A stretch of DNA of 64,000 bases from an uncultured Prevotellaceae bacterium (GCA_900314655.1 OMWC01000001.1:1-64000); one strand, 5' to 3'; counted from the stretch's first letter, positions 26,639 through 36,595 are shown. Notes: a model not told the origin generated them from the letters alone. Translations and numbers: made by a program.

Positions 26639-28699
26639 TTATTTGTTACGAATAGCATAACCGTCGTTTGAAAGTACGCCGTTAGACGACATAACTCGCT
26701 CAGTGGGAATAGGAAGAACATAAGGTGCAGGTTTACGGCGAATGCTGCTAAGGTCTTCTGTTCCGTTGTCGAGAACACCTTCGGTAATTCCAATCCATGA
26801 ATAGCGGATGCGCTCATTGAATACACCCTTCTTGATAGTATTACCTTCCTCGTCAGTACCATACTTCTCCTTGGTTTCTGGATTTGTATCGCTGACCGAC
26901 ATCATGTCTTCCAGGAAGTTGACATACTTCAGTCCAGTAAACGTGGCACCGGCAGACTTGATATCGTCATCAGCCAGTCTTTCAGCTGTGTTGTAGGGGC
27001 TGGATTTCTTATCGCGATAAGTAAAATAGTTGTTCTCAAAGATGACTTCGCCCTTTGTATATCTGTAATACAGACGGTTGGCAACACCCATATCCAGGAT
27101 TTCCTGATTCTTGTCATAGACAAACTCTCCATTAACAATTGAAGTCTGTGAGTAGTCCATGGCAACAGAACGAATCCACTCAATGGCGTCAACCACCTTG
27201 GAAGAGTAGTTGTTCCAACGAACCAAGTCGAACTTACGGATGTTTTCACCGCCGAATTCCCATGCACGCTCATCGACAATGGCATTGAAGAATGCTTCCT
27301 TCGAGTTGAGGTTGTTTATGTATTCCGTCACCATAGCAGACTTATTGCTTGCTTTAGCGAATGCACGTTCACGAACGCGGGTAAGCATCTGCTTAGCCAA
27401 CGCAGTAGGCGCACCATTGATTTCGTTATCGGCTTCAGCCAGCATCAGCAGAACGTCAGCATATCGCAATACCGGCCAGTTGATTCCCGTACCCTTGTCT
27501 TTAACATTGGTGACGGTCAGGTCCATGCGGCACCACTTAGCAGGCTGTACGCCCAGGGCGTCAACAGCTGCCTGCTTGTTGTCGTTCAACCAGCGGTAGT
27601 TGGCACATGTCACGGGCAGACGCTGATCCTGCTCATTGAATGAGCAAGCATAGCTTGGAGTCAAGTTGGCGTATGTAGTACCAGCTCCTTTCGAACTAGC
27701 TACAACGCTCAGACCGTGGCACCATCCGATGTCACCGCCAGAGTTGGGAACAAAACCCATTTCGAAGAGCACGTCACCATCACTTGGATTGCAGCCGTTA
27801 ATTTCATTATCGAACACTTCCTTGAAGTTCGTGTTCAGTACGCGATCCTTTAGTTTGATGAGCTTCATGGCGTAAGCCTTAGCCACTTTGTAGTAGTCAT
27901 CAGCAGAAGTAGCAGTTTGCTCCGTACCGTTCTCATCAACATATTTTACGGCATATTCCTCACCGGTTTGTGAGCAGCGTGCCATTGTGCCGTCAGCCTG
28001 CATGGAATACCCTGCACGGAACATGGCCAGTTTCACGATGAAGCCCAACGCAAATTCGCGGTTCATGCGCTCTACGGTAATAGCAGATGCCCATTGCATC
28101 TCTTCCTCAACGTTGATCAGGTCTTGAATAAGGTGTGTATAGATGATGTTCTTGTCCACACGACCTCCGGCTTGAGTGTAGTTCTCTTTGGTGGTAGGTT
28201 CGGTAGCAAAAGGAACGTCAGCCCAGAAGTTACACATCAGCCAGTACCAGTAAGCACGCAGGCAGTATGCCTCACCGTGCAATTGCTTCATATCCTTGTC
28301 GCCGTTTTTGTACATATCACTGTTTTCGATACCGGCAATACACTGGTTCGCAAAGTCGATGGCCTTCAGGGAGTTGTCCCAAGCGTTCCTGATGTCGGAG
28401 AACTGTGATGCGTTCAGCGCCCAGATACCACGGCGAGTAGCCTCGCTGGTGTTCGCTTTCGTCAAGAAGCCTACCTCCACGTCGGTATTCTGCATCCAGT
28501 TGGTGCTCATACGTGAGGTGTAGGTGTCTTCGCAGAAGTATGAATAGACGTGGTCTATCATCTTACGTGCATCGGTGGGGTTAGAGCAGAGATACTCCAA
28601 GTTGTCGGTTGACAGCGACTCGGTATCCAGCGTATCTTCGCAAGAAGAGAATCCCACGGTCAATGCTAAAACTGCAATATATAATAATTTCTTTTTCAT
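26639..28699 (-). CDS. SusD-like nutrient-binding lipoprotein (pectin locus)
   Basis: This 686-aa RagB/SusD family lipoprotein (GFSSC, Cys20) opens with EDTLDTESLSTDNLEYLCSN. Its C-terminal half has the family blocks 'GINWPVLRYADVLLMLAEAD' and 'VDERAWEFGGENIRKFDLVRWN'. It is the cap of the SusC-like receptor encoded 24 bp upstream and is followed after 12 bp by the surface lipoprotein. Longer than the first SusD in the window and only distantly related to it. Confidence 0.94.
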   Translation of the reverse strand: MKKKLLYIAVLALTVGFSSCEDTLDTESLSTDNLEYLCSNPTDARKMIDHVYSYFCEDTYTSRMSTNWMQNTDVEVGFLTKANTSEATRRGIWALNASQFSDIRNAWDNSLKAIDFANQCIAGIENSDMYKNGDKDMKQLHGEAYCLRAYWYWLMCNFWADVPFATEPTTKENYTQAGGRVDKNIIYTHLIQDLINVEEEMQWASAITVERMNREFALGFIVKLAMFRAGYSMQADGTMARCSQTGEEYAVKYVDENGTEQTATSADDYYKVAKAYAMKLIKLKDRVLNTNFKEVFDNEINGCNPSDGDVLFEMGFVPNSGGDIGWCHGLSVVASSKGAGTTYANLTPSYACSFNEQDQRLPVTCANYRWLNDNKQAAVDALGVQPAKWCRMDLTVTNVKDKGTGINWPVLRYADVLLMLAEADNEINGAPTALAKQMLTRVRERAFAKASNKSAMVTEYINNLNSKEAFFNAIVDERAWEFGGENIRKFDLVRWNNYSSKVVDAIEWIRSVAMDYSQTSIVNGEFVYDKNQEILDMGVANRLYYRYTKGEVIFENNYFTYRDKKSSPYNTAERLADDDIKSAGATFTGLKYVNFLEDMMSVSDTNPETKEKYGTDEEGNTIKKGVFNERIRYSWIGITEGVLDNGTEDLSSIRRKPAPYVLPIPTERVMSSNGVLSNDGYAIRNK

Positions 28700-28723
28700 A
28701 TTCTTGTATAAATTGAGATAATG

Positions 28724-31700
28724 TTAGAATGTGATGTTCGCACCTACAGTCCAAGCGAAAGACTTTGGATATGCTGAGAAGTCAGCACCAGGAGTCAGAC
28801 CGCTGGTCTTGCTTCCGCGGATGGCAGAGTTGACCTCGGGGTCGTATCCGGTGTAGTTTGTCAGACAGAACACATTGTTAAGCGTGCAGTAAACACGGAA
28901 CTGGCTGCATGCGAATTTCTTTGTCCATTCTTGTGGGAAGGTGAAGCCCAGTGTGACGTTCTGCAGACGCAGGAACGAACCGTCTTCGATGAAGTATGAA
29001 CATGGAACTGGGTTGTTGTCCGACATCGTAGTCGGTGACCAGATGGTCGCATTGGCATTCATACTCTTTAATGTAGCATAGTCCGTGATGATTTGGCCAG
29101 TGGCTTGATCAAGATAAGTCCAAGCGTTACCGCCAAGCGTTACGGGAGTCATCTCCTGGCGCAATGCAGCCCACTGGTTACGGTATGACTGTGAAGATAC
29201 CATCTTGTCCATGTTATATACTTCATTGCCAACGACATAGTTGAAGTTAGCAGAGAAGTCGAACCACTTGTAAGTGGCGTTAATGCCAAAACCGCCAGTG
29301 AACTTAGGCTGTGTCTTACCGATGATGGTACGGTCGTTGTCAGCATCAATCACGCCGTCGCCGTTCAGATCCTTGTACTTAGGAGATCCAGGACGGAGAC
29401 CGCCTCTTGATCCGGCTGTGCCGTAGGTGTTGTTGACTACGCCCTCCTTCAGGATATAGCGGCCAGAAGAATCGAACTGGAACTGCGTCTGTCCGTTACC
29501 GTCAACATAGGTCTCAAAGTCGTCAACGCCATAGACACCGTCGTACTGAAGACCCCATACCAATCCAAGAGGCTCTCCTACAATGACGCGATAGTCATCG
29601 GCACCACGCATGTCGGTAGAGAAACCGCCCGAATTGAAGGACATGGATGTCACGCCGTTGGAGAGTTTCTCAACCTTGTTCTGGTTGAGACCGATGTTGA
29701 AGTTGAAATTCAAAGAATAGTCCTTATGCTGCAAAGCAACGGCGTTCAAGGTAAGTTCAACACCCTTGTTTGATGTCTCACCGATGTTCTGCTGCATGGA
29801 TGTATAACCGATAGCTGTGACGGGAACCTCCACAAGCAGATCCTTCACGGTGTTCCAATAGAAGTCAATGCTACCGCTGATGCGCTCGCGGAAGAATCCG
29901 AAGTCCAGACCTACGTTACGGGTGATGGTCGTCTCCCATTTCAGGTCGGGGTTAGCCAACTGGGCGTTGTTCAGCGTGTAGTGAGGATTCTGCTGGTTAC
30001 CAGCTCCATAATACTTGCTGCTTGAGTATGCCTTGTAGGTAGTCTCAAACATGGCATTGCTGATACGGTTGTTACCGGCAGTACCATAAGAGAGACGGAA
30101 CTTCAAGTTGCTCAGCCAGTTCTTGGTCTTCTCCATGAACGGCTCCTCGCTGATACGCCAACCGAATGCAGCTGCGGGGAAGAAGCCCCAGCGATTGCCT
30201 TCCGAGAACTTCGAACTGCCGTCCTCACGAACGGTGACGGTCAGCAGATAGCGGTCGAGCAAGGTATAGTTCAAACGTCCGAAGAAAGAAACCGTGCGGT
30301 CTTCCTGTCCGAGACTTGACGAGATGGTCTGAGCACCAGTGGCCTTAGAGTTGTTCTGCATAGAAGCAAACATCTTCTCGGGCTTGATGTCCTTCTGGAA
30401 ATACTTACCCGTCATCGACATTGTTTCGCTGTTGCTGGCCACATACTCCTGACCAACCATGACGTTCAGGTCGTGTGCATCAGCAAACTTCTTCTTGAAG
30501 GTCAGCATGTGAGCACCGCGCAGTTTCCAAGAGTCTCTCTTGTCCCACTGGCCCATAGGCAGCGAACCGCCATCCTGAACAGCCTTGCTGCTTCGTGCGC
30601 CGAACCAGTCTTTCAGCTGATAGAACGTATAGTCATAACCGCCTTCAGCACGATAGGTAAACATCTTGCTGATCTTCCAGTTCAAGGCAGCGTTGAAGTT
30701 GTACTTGCGCTCATCCTTACGGCGCCAGTAGTCGTTCACGCGGTCTCTCAGCGAGCGGGTACCATTGATGTACTCTTCGTATTCCTCTTCTGACATGGCG
30801 CTGGGATCCACCTCAATCTGATCGTAAAGGCCAAATACCGGACCAGTCATGATGGCATCGTAAGAACGAATCTTGTATGAACCACCACCGGTACCTACAC
30901 CCTTTGTCTCGGTGTCAGACAGACGTGTGCCGAAGTCAAGGTCAAGGTTCTTGGCAATCTCGTGCTTCAGCTTGAAGTTCATGTTGTAGCGGCGGTAGCC
31001 GTTGCCCTCCATCAGGCTGTTGTCATTAGCGTAAGTTCCGCTCAATGTAAATTTGGTCTTCTCCGAACCACCGCTGATACTCAGGTTGTGACTCATGGAA
31101 AGGTCGTGGTTGCCGAACATCTCTTCTTGCCAGTCGTGGCCTGCCTGATATTTGTACAGGTCAAGGTCGTCGTAAGCACCATAGCGCTTCTCGAAACTGC
31201 TGATGCCAGAGTTGCCTTGCAAAGCCTGACGCTCATAGAGGAACATCACGTACTGGTAGGGATCCATCGTGTCAAGTTTCTTGCGGATGGTCTTTCCCTG
31301 AATGTACATGTTGTAGCTCACCTGAGTCTTTCCGCCCTTGGCGCCCTTTGTAGTAATCAGGATAACACCGTTAGCACCCTGCGAACCGTAGATGGCAGTC
31401 GAGGCAGCATCTTTCAGCACCGTGATGTCTTCAATATCAGATGAAGAAATGTCGCTGATGCTTGATACGGGGAATCCGTCAACGATGTACAGCGGAGAGT
31501 TGTCACCCGTGATAGAACCACCACCACGCACCTTAATCAGCATTTCTGCATCAGGCGAACCGTCGGAAGTGGTAATCTGCACACCGGCCAACTTACCGGT
31601 CAAGGCCTCAGCCACGTTCGTGACAGGCACTTTTGCCAGATCAGAACCTTTCACGGTCGTGACGGCACCAGTCAAGTCCTTCTTACGAGCAGTACCGTAA

Positions 31701-32029
31701 CCGATGACCACCACTTCGTTCAGGCTGGCAGCCTCGTCTTCGAGTACCACGTTAATCACACTCTTACCTTTGGCATCGACGGTCTGTGTCTTCATACCTA
31801 CGTATGAAATCGTCAGCTGACCGCTGCCGGTAAGATTAATGGAGAAATTACCGTCAAGGTCGGTCACTGCACCGCCTGTACCGCCTTTCTCCTGGACAGT
31901 CGCACCGATGATGGCTTCACCCGTGGCGTCCTTCACTGTTCCCTTCACTGTTTGCGCTGAAGCAGAGCCCACGATACACATGAACAACGCTATGAGCGCA
32001 ACTCGAAAAGTTTTCAAATTACCAGACAT
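28724..32029 (-). CDS. SusC-like TonB-dependent receptor (pectin locus)
   Basis: This 1101-aa outer-membrane importer has a signal peptide (GSASAQ), a carboxypeptidase-regulatory-like domain (VKGTVKDATGEAIIGATVQEKG), a TonB-box-like 'LNEVVVIGYGTARKKDLTG', a plug ('PLYIVDGFPVSSISDISSSD') and a barrel ending in TVGANITF. First gene of the SusC-SusD-lipoprotein-PL1 operon; neighbours point to pectin-derived oligogalacturonides as substrate. It has a full promoter about 110 bp upstream, with an AAACGTTT palindrome beyond it. Confidence 0.95.
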   Translation of the reverse strand: MSGNLKTFRVALIALFMCIVGSASAQTVKGTVKDATGEAIIGATVQEKGGTGGAVTDLDGNFSINLTGSGQLTISYVGMKTQTVDAKGKSVINVVLEDEAASLNEVVVIGYGTARKKDLTGAVTTVKGSDLAKVPVTNVAEALTGKLAGVQITTSDGSPDAEMLIKVRGGGSITGDNSPLYIVDGFPVSSISDISSSDIEDITVLKDAASTAIYGSQGANGVILITTKGAKGGKTQVSYNMYIQGKTIRKKLDTMDPYQYVMFLYERQALQGNSGISSFEKRYGAYDDLDLYKYQAGHDWQEEMFGNHDLSMSHNLSISGGSEKTKFTLSGTYANDNSLMEGNGYRRYNMNFKLKHEIAKNLDLDFGTRLSDTETKGVGTGGGSYKIRSYDAIMTGPVFGLYDQIEVDPSAMSEEEYEEYINGTRSLRDRVNDYWRRKDERKYNFNAALNWKISKMFTYRAEGGYDYTFYQLKDWFGARSSKAVQDGGSLPMGQWDKRDSWKLRGAHMLTFKKKFADAHDLNVMVGQEYVASNSETMSMTGKYFQKDIKPEKMFASMQNNSKATGAQTISSSLGQEDRTVSFFGRLNYTLLDRYLLTVTVREDGSSKFSEGNRWGFFPAAAFGWRISEEPFMEKTKNWLSNLKFRLSYGTAGNNRISNAMFETTYKAYSSSKYYGAGNQQNPHYTLNNAQLANPDLKWETTITRNVGLDFGFFRERISGSIDFYWNTVKDLLVEVPVTAIGYTSMQQNIGETSNKGVELTLNAVALQHKDYSLNFNFNIGLNQNKVEKLSNGVTSMSFNSGGFSTDMRGADDYRVIVGEPLGLVWGLQYDGVYGVDDFETYVDGNGQTQFQFDSSGRYILKEGVVNNTYGTAGSRGGLRPGSPKYKDLNGDGVIDADNDRTIIGKTQPKFTGGFGINATYKWFDFSANFNYVVGNEVYNMDKMVSSQSYRNQWAALRQEMTPVTLGGNAWTYLDQATGQIITDYATLKSMNANATIWSPTTMSDNNPVPCSYFIEDGSFLRLQNVTLGFTFPQEWTKKFACSQFRVYCTLNNVFCLTNYTGYDPEVNSAIRGSKTSGLTPGADFSAYPKSFAWTVGANITF

Positions 32030-32137
32030 AGTTATTTTATTAAATTAGACATGTAGATTCTGTTTGTCAAACTCGTTGTCAGTCAGATTCTGATTTGTTT
32101 TAAAAATAGACTTAGATAATCTTAATATTAAGTTTTG

Positions 32138-32169
32138 CAAAGATACTAATTTTATTAAAATTATGCAAA
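32138..32169 (-). promoter_or_regulatory. Promoter of the pectin susCD operon
   Basis: On the minus strand TTTG (32169-32166), 20 bp, TATCTTTG (32145-32138). The leader is about 100 nt. Confidence 0.78.
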
Positions 32170-32186
32170 TGTTTTAACCAAAAGAT

Positions 32187-32220
32187 TTAAAAAACTTCCC
32201 GCAAACGTTTGCGGGAAGTT
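32187..32220 (-). terminator. CE8 gene terminator with a LacI-like palindrome in its stem
   Basis: A 28-bp perfect palindrome (arms AACTTCCCGCAAAC / GTTTGCGGGAAGTT, 32193-32220) is followed by TTTTTT on the minus strand. Its centre CGCAAACGTTTGCG also has the form of a LacI/PurR-family operator and lies 24 bp upstream of the susC -33 box. Confidence 0.8.
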
Positions 32221-32256
32221 CCTTTGTTTATAAGCCGATGGGAATTATACTTTTTC

Positions 32257-35200
32257 TTATTTCATCAAAACCTTTTTGCCGTTGATGATGACGATGCCTT
32301 TAAACGACTTGTTGACCTGCTGTCCTGCAAGGTTGAACATGCCCTTAGGGTTTTGCTTACCTTCAGCGGCTGGAATGGTGCTGATGCCGTCGGTGCCGTA
32401 GCCGATGCGCTCCTTGAACAGGGCGGGTGCATTCTCAAACACCTTCTCCTTCGTATATTTGGCTGCCTCGGTGGCATCGATGATGGTCTCATATTCCTTG
32501 AAGGTCTCTTTACCTGTGCTCTTGTCTTTGTGGCTGAAGTTGATGACGTTGCTGGCGGGGGTAATGTCCTCACCGCTTGCATTCATGGTGTGATATTCAT
32601 AGAAACCGTCGGCCACGCTGTTCATTCCTGCTATGGTAAAGCGATTGGTCTCGTTTTCTTTGACACGGATTTTTTGAGGCTGATTCACGGTGGTGTTCAG
32701 CCAGCGCAGATAAGATGGGGCACCCCATGAGCGGCCGAAGTTGAAGGTGGCGGAGTGGGTGTCAACGGTGCAGTTCTGCATCACGTAGCCGTATTGCTTG
32801 GCTCCGTAGGGGGCAGCTATGGTCACGTCGCCCACACCCTCGGTCATTTCGCGGCTCTCGTTGTAGAAGAGTACATTCTCGAAGAACACGTCGCCACCAC
32901 CGCAGACATAGTCCACCAGACCGTGAATCTCACAGTCGCCGAAGTAGAACTGTCCGCTACTGTTGTTGCTGTAGTAGGTGTCCTGATAGGAGAGCATGGT
33001 GACGTTCTTGCAAACGGTATAGTTACCCTTGTCCTGCAGGCAGACGGCGCGTCCGGCATCTTTTGCGGCTTTGCCAGTCTCGGGGTCATAATATGGATAG
33101 TCGTTCTTCAGCGTCAGGTTCTCCAGCATCAGATACTTGCTGGTGTTCAGCAGCGTGGCGGTCACGCCAATACCCTCGGCGGTCGGTCTGTTCTTGATCA
33201 CTACGCCGTCCTGGCTCTCACCCTTGATGGTGATGTTGTCGCGTCCGATGGTGGTGAGTGTCTTCTGTCCCAGGTCGTAGGTGCCGTTAGGCAGATAGAT
33301 AGTCACCACGTCCGAGCCGCTCGTGCCGTTGGCAGCATCGAGTGCATCGAGGAAGCTGCTGGCATCACCGGCAAATACGGTAAACGTGTTGCCTTCCTTC
33401 GTGTAGTTTGCAGTTGTCGTGTTCAGCACGGTGATGTTGTGTACGTATGTTACGGCGTTGAACGTTAGCGTCAGCGTGCCTGCCTCGCCGTCGTATTCGA
33501 TAGAGCCCATGCCACCGTCAGTCTCAGCCTTTGAGTGTTCGATGCTTGCTCCGTTGGATGCAGTAATCTCTGCATCGGTTGAATATGCACAGAGACCCAG
33601 CGTGACGGAAGCCTTCTTGCCCACGAGCAGCTCTATCTTGTCGCCATTCTGGAATGCCCAGCCGTGGGTCTTGTCGTGCCAGTAGCCCTTGCCTACGGAG
33701 TTGAAGCCTTCGTGGTCTTCGTCGTAGAAGAACTGGTTGGTCAGGTCGTAGGTGTATTTCTTACTGTCGCTCGACACTTCAATCTCCGTCTCGATGGCAT
33801 AGAGTTTCGTGTCGCCGGTAATCACGCTTGTGGTCAGGTATTTCTCGCCCACGATGTCCTTCTTGAACCATCCGCGAGCCTTGCAGCCTTCTTTCGCGCC
33901 GGTCACGCTTTCTATGTCAACGGCAAATGCGCCGATGGCAGCATCCTTCTCCACGGTCTGCGTGCCGATGGTAGAGCCGTCGAGGCCGATGTAGGTCAGT
34001 GTGAAGTCGGGCTTCTGCACCACGTTGAGGATATAGTTCATGCTGGTGGTTCCGGCAGTCATGGGGATAGTCACCTTGCAGGAAGTTCCGGTTGACTCAT
34101 AGCTTACCGTGCCGATTTCGCCGTTGGCAGCCGTAATGTCGGTCAGCGGATTGCTTTCGCTGACCATCGTGGCAGTCTTCGAGAGTTCGAAGGTGCCCAC
34201 CATGTCCGTGCCATCAGCCTCAAAGAGTTCGTCGGCAGCATATTCTGTGCCGTTAATCTTAAATGAAGCCAGAATAGGCATATCCTTCTCTGTGCCGCTC
34301 AATGTTCCTTCGATGATGATGTCGCAGAAACCTACTTGCTTTCCGCTTCCTAATGAATAAAGGTTAATCTTCAATCCGCATTGGCCTTCAGCGGGCGTTG
34401 CTCCTGTGATGTCATAAGAGAAGGTCGAGGTAGGTGTGGCGTTGTTGTCACGATTAGGCGTTAGTCCTGTAGCCAATGAAACTGTGCTCCCGTCAGGGTT
34501 CTGCCATGCAAAGTCCAGCTTGCCTCCGTCGGTTCCAAAGCGAGTAGAAGTCACGGAAACTTTTGTAGGTGTGAAAGTGAACCCTGGTTTGGGGTTGATG
34601 AGGAACAGAATGGCATTGCCATCGTTGGCATTTTTCTCATTGTCGTTGTATGGATTAAACTGAGTCTGCCCCAAATTCTTGTTGTCTTTTCCTTTTATGA
34701 ATAACCCACTACCGTAAGCCACCTTGCTCGACAGGAAGTAGTCGGCATCGTCGCCGAAGTTAGCCGTCTGACCGTCAGTACCCAGATTGAACGGGAATGT
34801 TGCCGTTGCGGCTTCGTTCTCCAGCGTGGTTGCCTCCTTCGGAGCCTTCTGCACCACGGTGATGGAGTAGAGATAGGCCGTCTTCGTGGGAACGATCTCG
34901 ACATATTTCTTTGTGGCATCGCTTGCCTTTGCCGTGTATTCAAAGGTGTTTTGTCCAGTAGCGTCTTCTCCGCCCACGGTATAGCTCGATTGGCCGGGAT
35001 AACTGACGACGGTCACCACGTCACCGGCATTCTTTACAGGCACCTGAATCGTAGTGTTTTGGTTGAACTGAGCATAGCCGCTGGAATTGTATTGCAGCTT
35101 TCCTCCATTTGAGATCACATGTAGGCTGATGCCTTCCACGTTGGAAGCCACGTCACCCTCATTGGCGCCTTGAATGTTCACATTCACAATTGTTTCCGGA

Positions 35201-35316
35201 ATCTTGTTCTGCCAGTCCCAAGTAGCGGTCACGTCCTGGGCCTTAGCTGAAAGACTTCCTCCAAAGAGCATCACGAGCATACTCCATAATGAAATCCGTA
35301 GTAAATCTTTTCTCAT
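32257..35316 (-). CDS. Exported CE8 pectin methylesterase, multidomain
   Basis: The enzyme de-esterifies methylated homogalacturonan so that lyases and polygalacturonase can act. It is 1019 aa: signal peptide; beta-rich modules at about 30-160 and 172-342, the latter repeated in the second pectate lyase; further Ig-like regions; then the CE8 beta-helix from about 635 to 985. Catalytic positions follow the family: Asp779 in YQDTYY, Asp802 in HGLVDYVCGGGD and Arg862 in GRSWG. 'VDYVCGGGD' departs from the common DFIFGNA. It ends with the FNLAGQ...KGIVIxNGKK tag. It is transcribed as a single gene with its own promoter box and terminator. Confidence 0.92.
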   Translation of the reverse strand: MRKDLLRISLWSMLVMLFGGSLSAKAQDVTATWDWQNKIPETIVNVNIQGANEGDVASNVEGISLHVISNGGKLQYNSSGYAQFNQNTTIQVPVKNAGDVVTVVSYPGQSSYTVGGEDATGQNTFEYTAKASDATKKYVEIVPTKTAYLYSITVVQKAPKEATTLENEAATATFPFNLGTDGQTANFGDDADYFLSSKVAYGSGLFIKGKDNKNLGQTQFNPYNDNEKNANDGNAILFLINPKPGFTFTPTKVSVTSTRFGTDGGKLDFAWQNPDGSTVSLATGLTPNRDNNATPTSTFSYDITGATPAEGQCGLKINLYSLGSGKQVGFCDIIIEGTLSGTEKDMPILASFKINGTEYAADELFEADGTDMVGTFELSKTATMVSESNPLTDITAANGEIGTVSYESTGTSCKVTIPMTAGTTSMNYILNVVQKPDFTLTYIGLDGSTIGTQTVEKDAAIGAFAVDIESVTGAKEGCKARGWFKKDIVGEKYLTTSVITGDTKLYAIETEIEVSSDSKKYTYDLTNQFFYDEDHEGFNSVGKGYWHDKTHGWAFQNGDKIELLVGKKASVTLGLCAYSTDAEITASNGASIEHSKAETDGGMGSIEYDGEAGTLTLTFNAVTYVHNITVLNTTTANYTKEGNTFTVFAGDASSFLDALDAANGTSGSDVVTIYLPNGTYDLGQKTLTTIGRDNITIKGESQDGVVIKNRPTAEGIGVTATLLNTSKYLMLENLTLKNDYPYYDPETGKAAKDAGRAVCLQDKGNYTVCKNVTMLSYQDTYYSNNSSGQFYFGDCEIHGLVDYVCGGGDVFFENVLFYNESREMTEGVGDVTIAAPYGAKQYGYVMQNCTVDTHSATFNFGRSWGAPSYLRWLNTTVNQPQKIRVKENETNRFTIAGMNSVADGFYEYHTMNASGEDITPASNVINFSHKDKSTGKETFKEYETIIDATEAAKYTKEKVFENAPALFKERIGYGTDGISTIPAAEGKQNPKGMFNLAGQQVNKSFKGIVIINGKKVLMK

Positions 35317-35424
35317 TTGCTTTAGGTTTTTAAGTAATTTTATTTATAATAATGTTTATACCTTATTTATTTTGGAATAGATTGGATTGATTGTTATAGT
35401 AACAATTAAATGTAGTTCGCGGTG

Positions 35425-35432
35425 CAAAGATA
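35425..35432 (-). promoter_or_regulatory. -7 element TATCTTTG for the CE8 gene
   Basis: Consensus TAnnTTTG about 110 bp before the start codon, with no clear -33 TTTG. It shares a 318-bp divergent region with the promoter at 35557-35588. Confidence 0.5.
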
Positions 35433-35523
35433 ATGAAATCTTTTGAATAGATGTTATGTTTTTAGTTATTTTTCTGCTAAAACTGTTTTTTTATTAAGCA
35501 ATTGTCATTCAGCAATTTGTTAC

Positions 35524-35535
35524 GTAAACGTTTAC
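35524..35535. promoter_or_regulatory. Candidate LacI-family-type operator GTAAACGTTTAC
   Basis: This 12-bp perfect palindrome with a central CG lies between the divergent CE8 and small exported-protein promoters. It has the same AAACGTTT core as the palindrome at 32200-32213. The regulator is not in this window. Confidence 0.4.
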
Positions 35536-35556
35536 ATAAAATAAAGTCCATAATTA

Positions 35557-35588
35557 TTTGTAACTTTCGGATTTTAAATCTATCTTTG
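35557..35588 (+). promoter_or_regulatory. Promoter of the tagged exported protein at 35.6 kb
   Basis: TTTG (35557-35560), 20 bp, TATCTTTG (35581-35588): full consensus. Confidence 0.75.
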
Positions 35589-35634
35589 CAAAAAATATAT
35601 CTATATTGCATTAATAACTTAAAAACGTTTTAAT

Positions 35635-36447
35635 ATGAAGAAAATTTTTACTCTTATTTCAATGGCATTTATGGCCATGAGTATTAACGCACAGAACACG
35701 GCTCAGGTACTTGTGTTTGACGAAAACACTGCTTATGAAGCAGGCAAAACCTACACGACGGACAACTCCGAGTTGACCATCGGCGTGGATGCTAGCCTGA
35801 AAAATAACGGCAAGCCTTCTGTCAAATCTCACAAGGCTTACATCTTGGGTACAGGTCTTTCACAAAAGGTTAATGTCAAGAATGCTGAAACCGGAGAAAT
35901 GGAAGAAAAAGACCGATATCTGTTGTTGGAGGCAAACACTAATCCTACAACCGTTGATCCTGAAACAGAAAAAAATGTATCTTACAACCCTGACAACAAA
36001 CTGGTTCCGACAGTTGGCGCCTACTACATTATCAAAGCAAAGGCAGCTGGAAAGGTTTTAGCCGGTGTTGTGGTTAACGCAGACAAGTCTTTATACGTGG
36101 TAAAGGCTTCCGACAAAGAATGCCTTCCTGCATCTGCTATAACTTGCACAACTGATGGTGAAGAGGGAAAGGTTCTAGATTTGGATGAGAGTTTCAAGCT
36201 CAGTGAGAAACTGACAGGAACTATAGAGTTTGACGTGGTTGCAGGTGAATCTTATTATGTATTCTGCACAGGTTCCAAGATAGGCTTCTTTGGTTACGTG
36301 TTTACTCCTAGTACTGAAACAGGTATCAACAGCATTAATGCTGAGTCAACAGCGGAGGCTCCTGCCTACAACCTGGCTGGCCAGAAGGTTGGTAAGAACT
36401 TCAAGGGCATCATGATTCAGAATGGTAAGAAAGTCGTGATTAAATGA
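35635..36447 (+). CDS. Exported protein of unknown function with C-terminal sorting-type tag
   Basis: This 270-aa protein has a signal peptide (MAFMAMSINAQ), one beta-rich domain of about 210 residues and a C-terminal YNLAGQKVGKNFKGIMIQNG-type tag preceded by a 'TGINSINAESTAEAP' linker. The domain is not recognised; the pattern (VLVFDENTAYEAGKTYTT...GAYYIIKAKAAGK...SYYVFCTGSKIGFFGY) resembles non-catalytic carbohydrate-binding or accessory modules. It is the only + strand gene between 20 and 48 kb, divergent from the CE8 gene, so it is probably part of the pectin response. Confidence 0.72.
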   Translation: MKKIFTLISMAFMAMSINAQNTAQVLVFDENTAYEAGKTYTTDNSELTIGVDASLKNNGKPSVKSHKAYILGTGLSQKVNVKNAETGEMEEKDRYLLLEANTNPTTVDPETEKNVSYNPDNKLVPTVGAYYIIKAKAAGKVLAGVVVNADKSLYVVKASDKECLPASAITCTTDGEEGKVLDLDESFKLSEKLTGTIEFDVVAGESYYVFCTGSKIGFFGYVFTPSTETGINSINAESTAEAPAYNLAGQKVGKNFKGIMIQNGKKVVIK

Positions 36448-36541
36448 GCAAAGTGAAAACTTGTTTACACTTTCGAATGTGAACGAGTTCGAACGAAGTT
36501 CAATGGTGATAAAGTAACCATACCCTATAATAGATAAAAAT

Positions 36542-36580
36542 CAGCCGCCTCCCATCGTCAGGAAGCGGCTGTTTTTATTG
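36542..36580 (+). terminator. Terminator between tagged protein and flavodoxin
   Basis: An 11-bp stem with one mismatch (CAGCCGCCTCC / GGAAGCGGCTG) is followed by TTTTT. Confidence 0.8.
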
Positions 36581-36595
36581 TCAGAATATTGATGC

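Noticed and set aside
32200..32213. PurR-regulated purine site
   Set aside because: The palindrome resembles a PurR box, but the neighbours are pectin genes and it doubles as a terminator stem; only a generic LacI-type site can be suggested.
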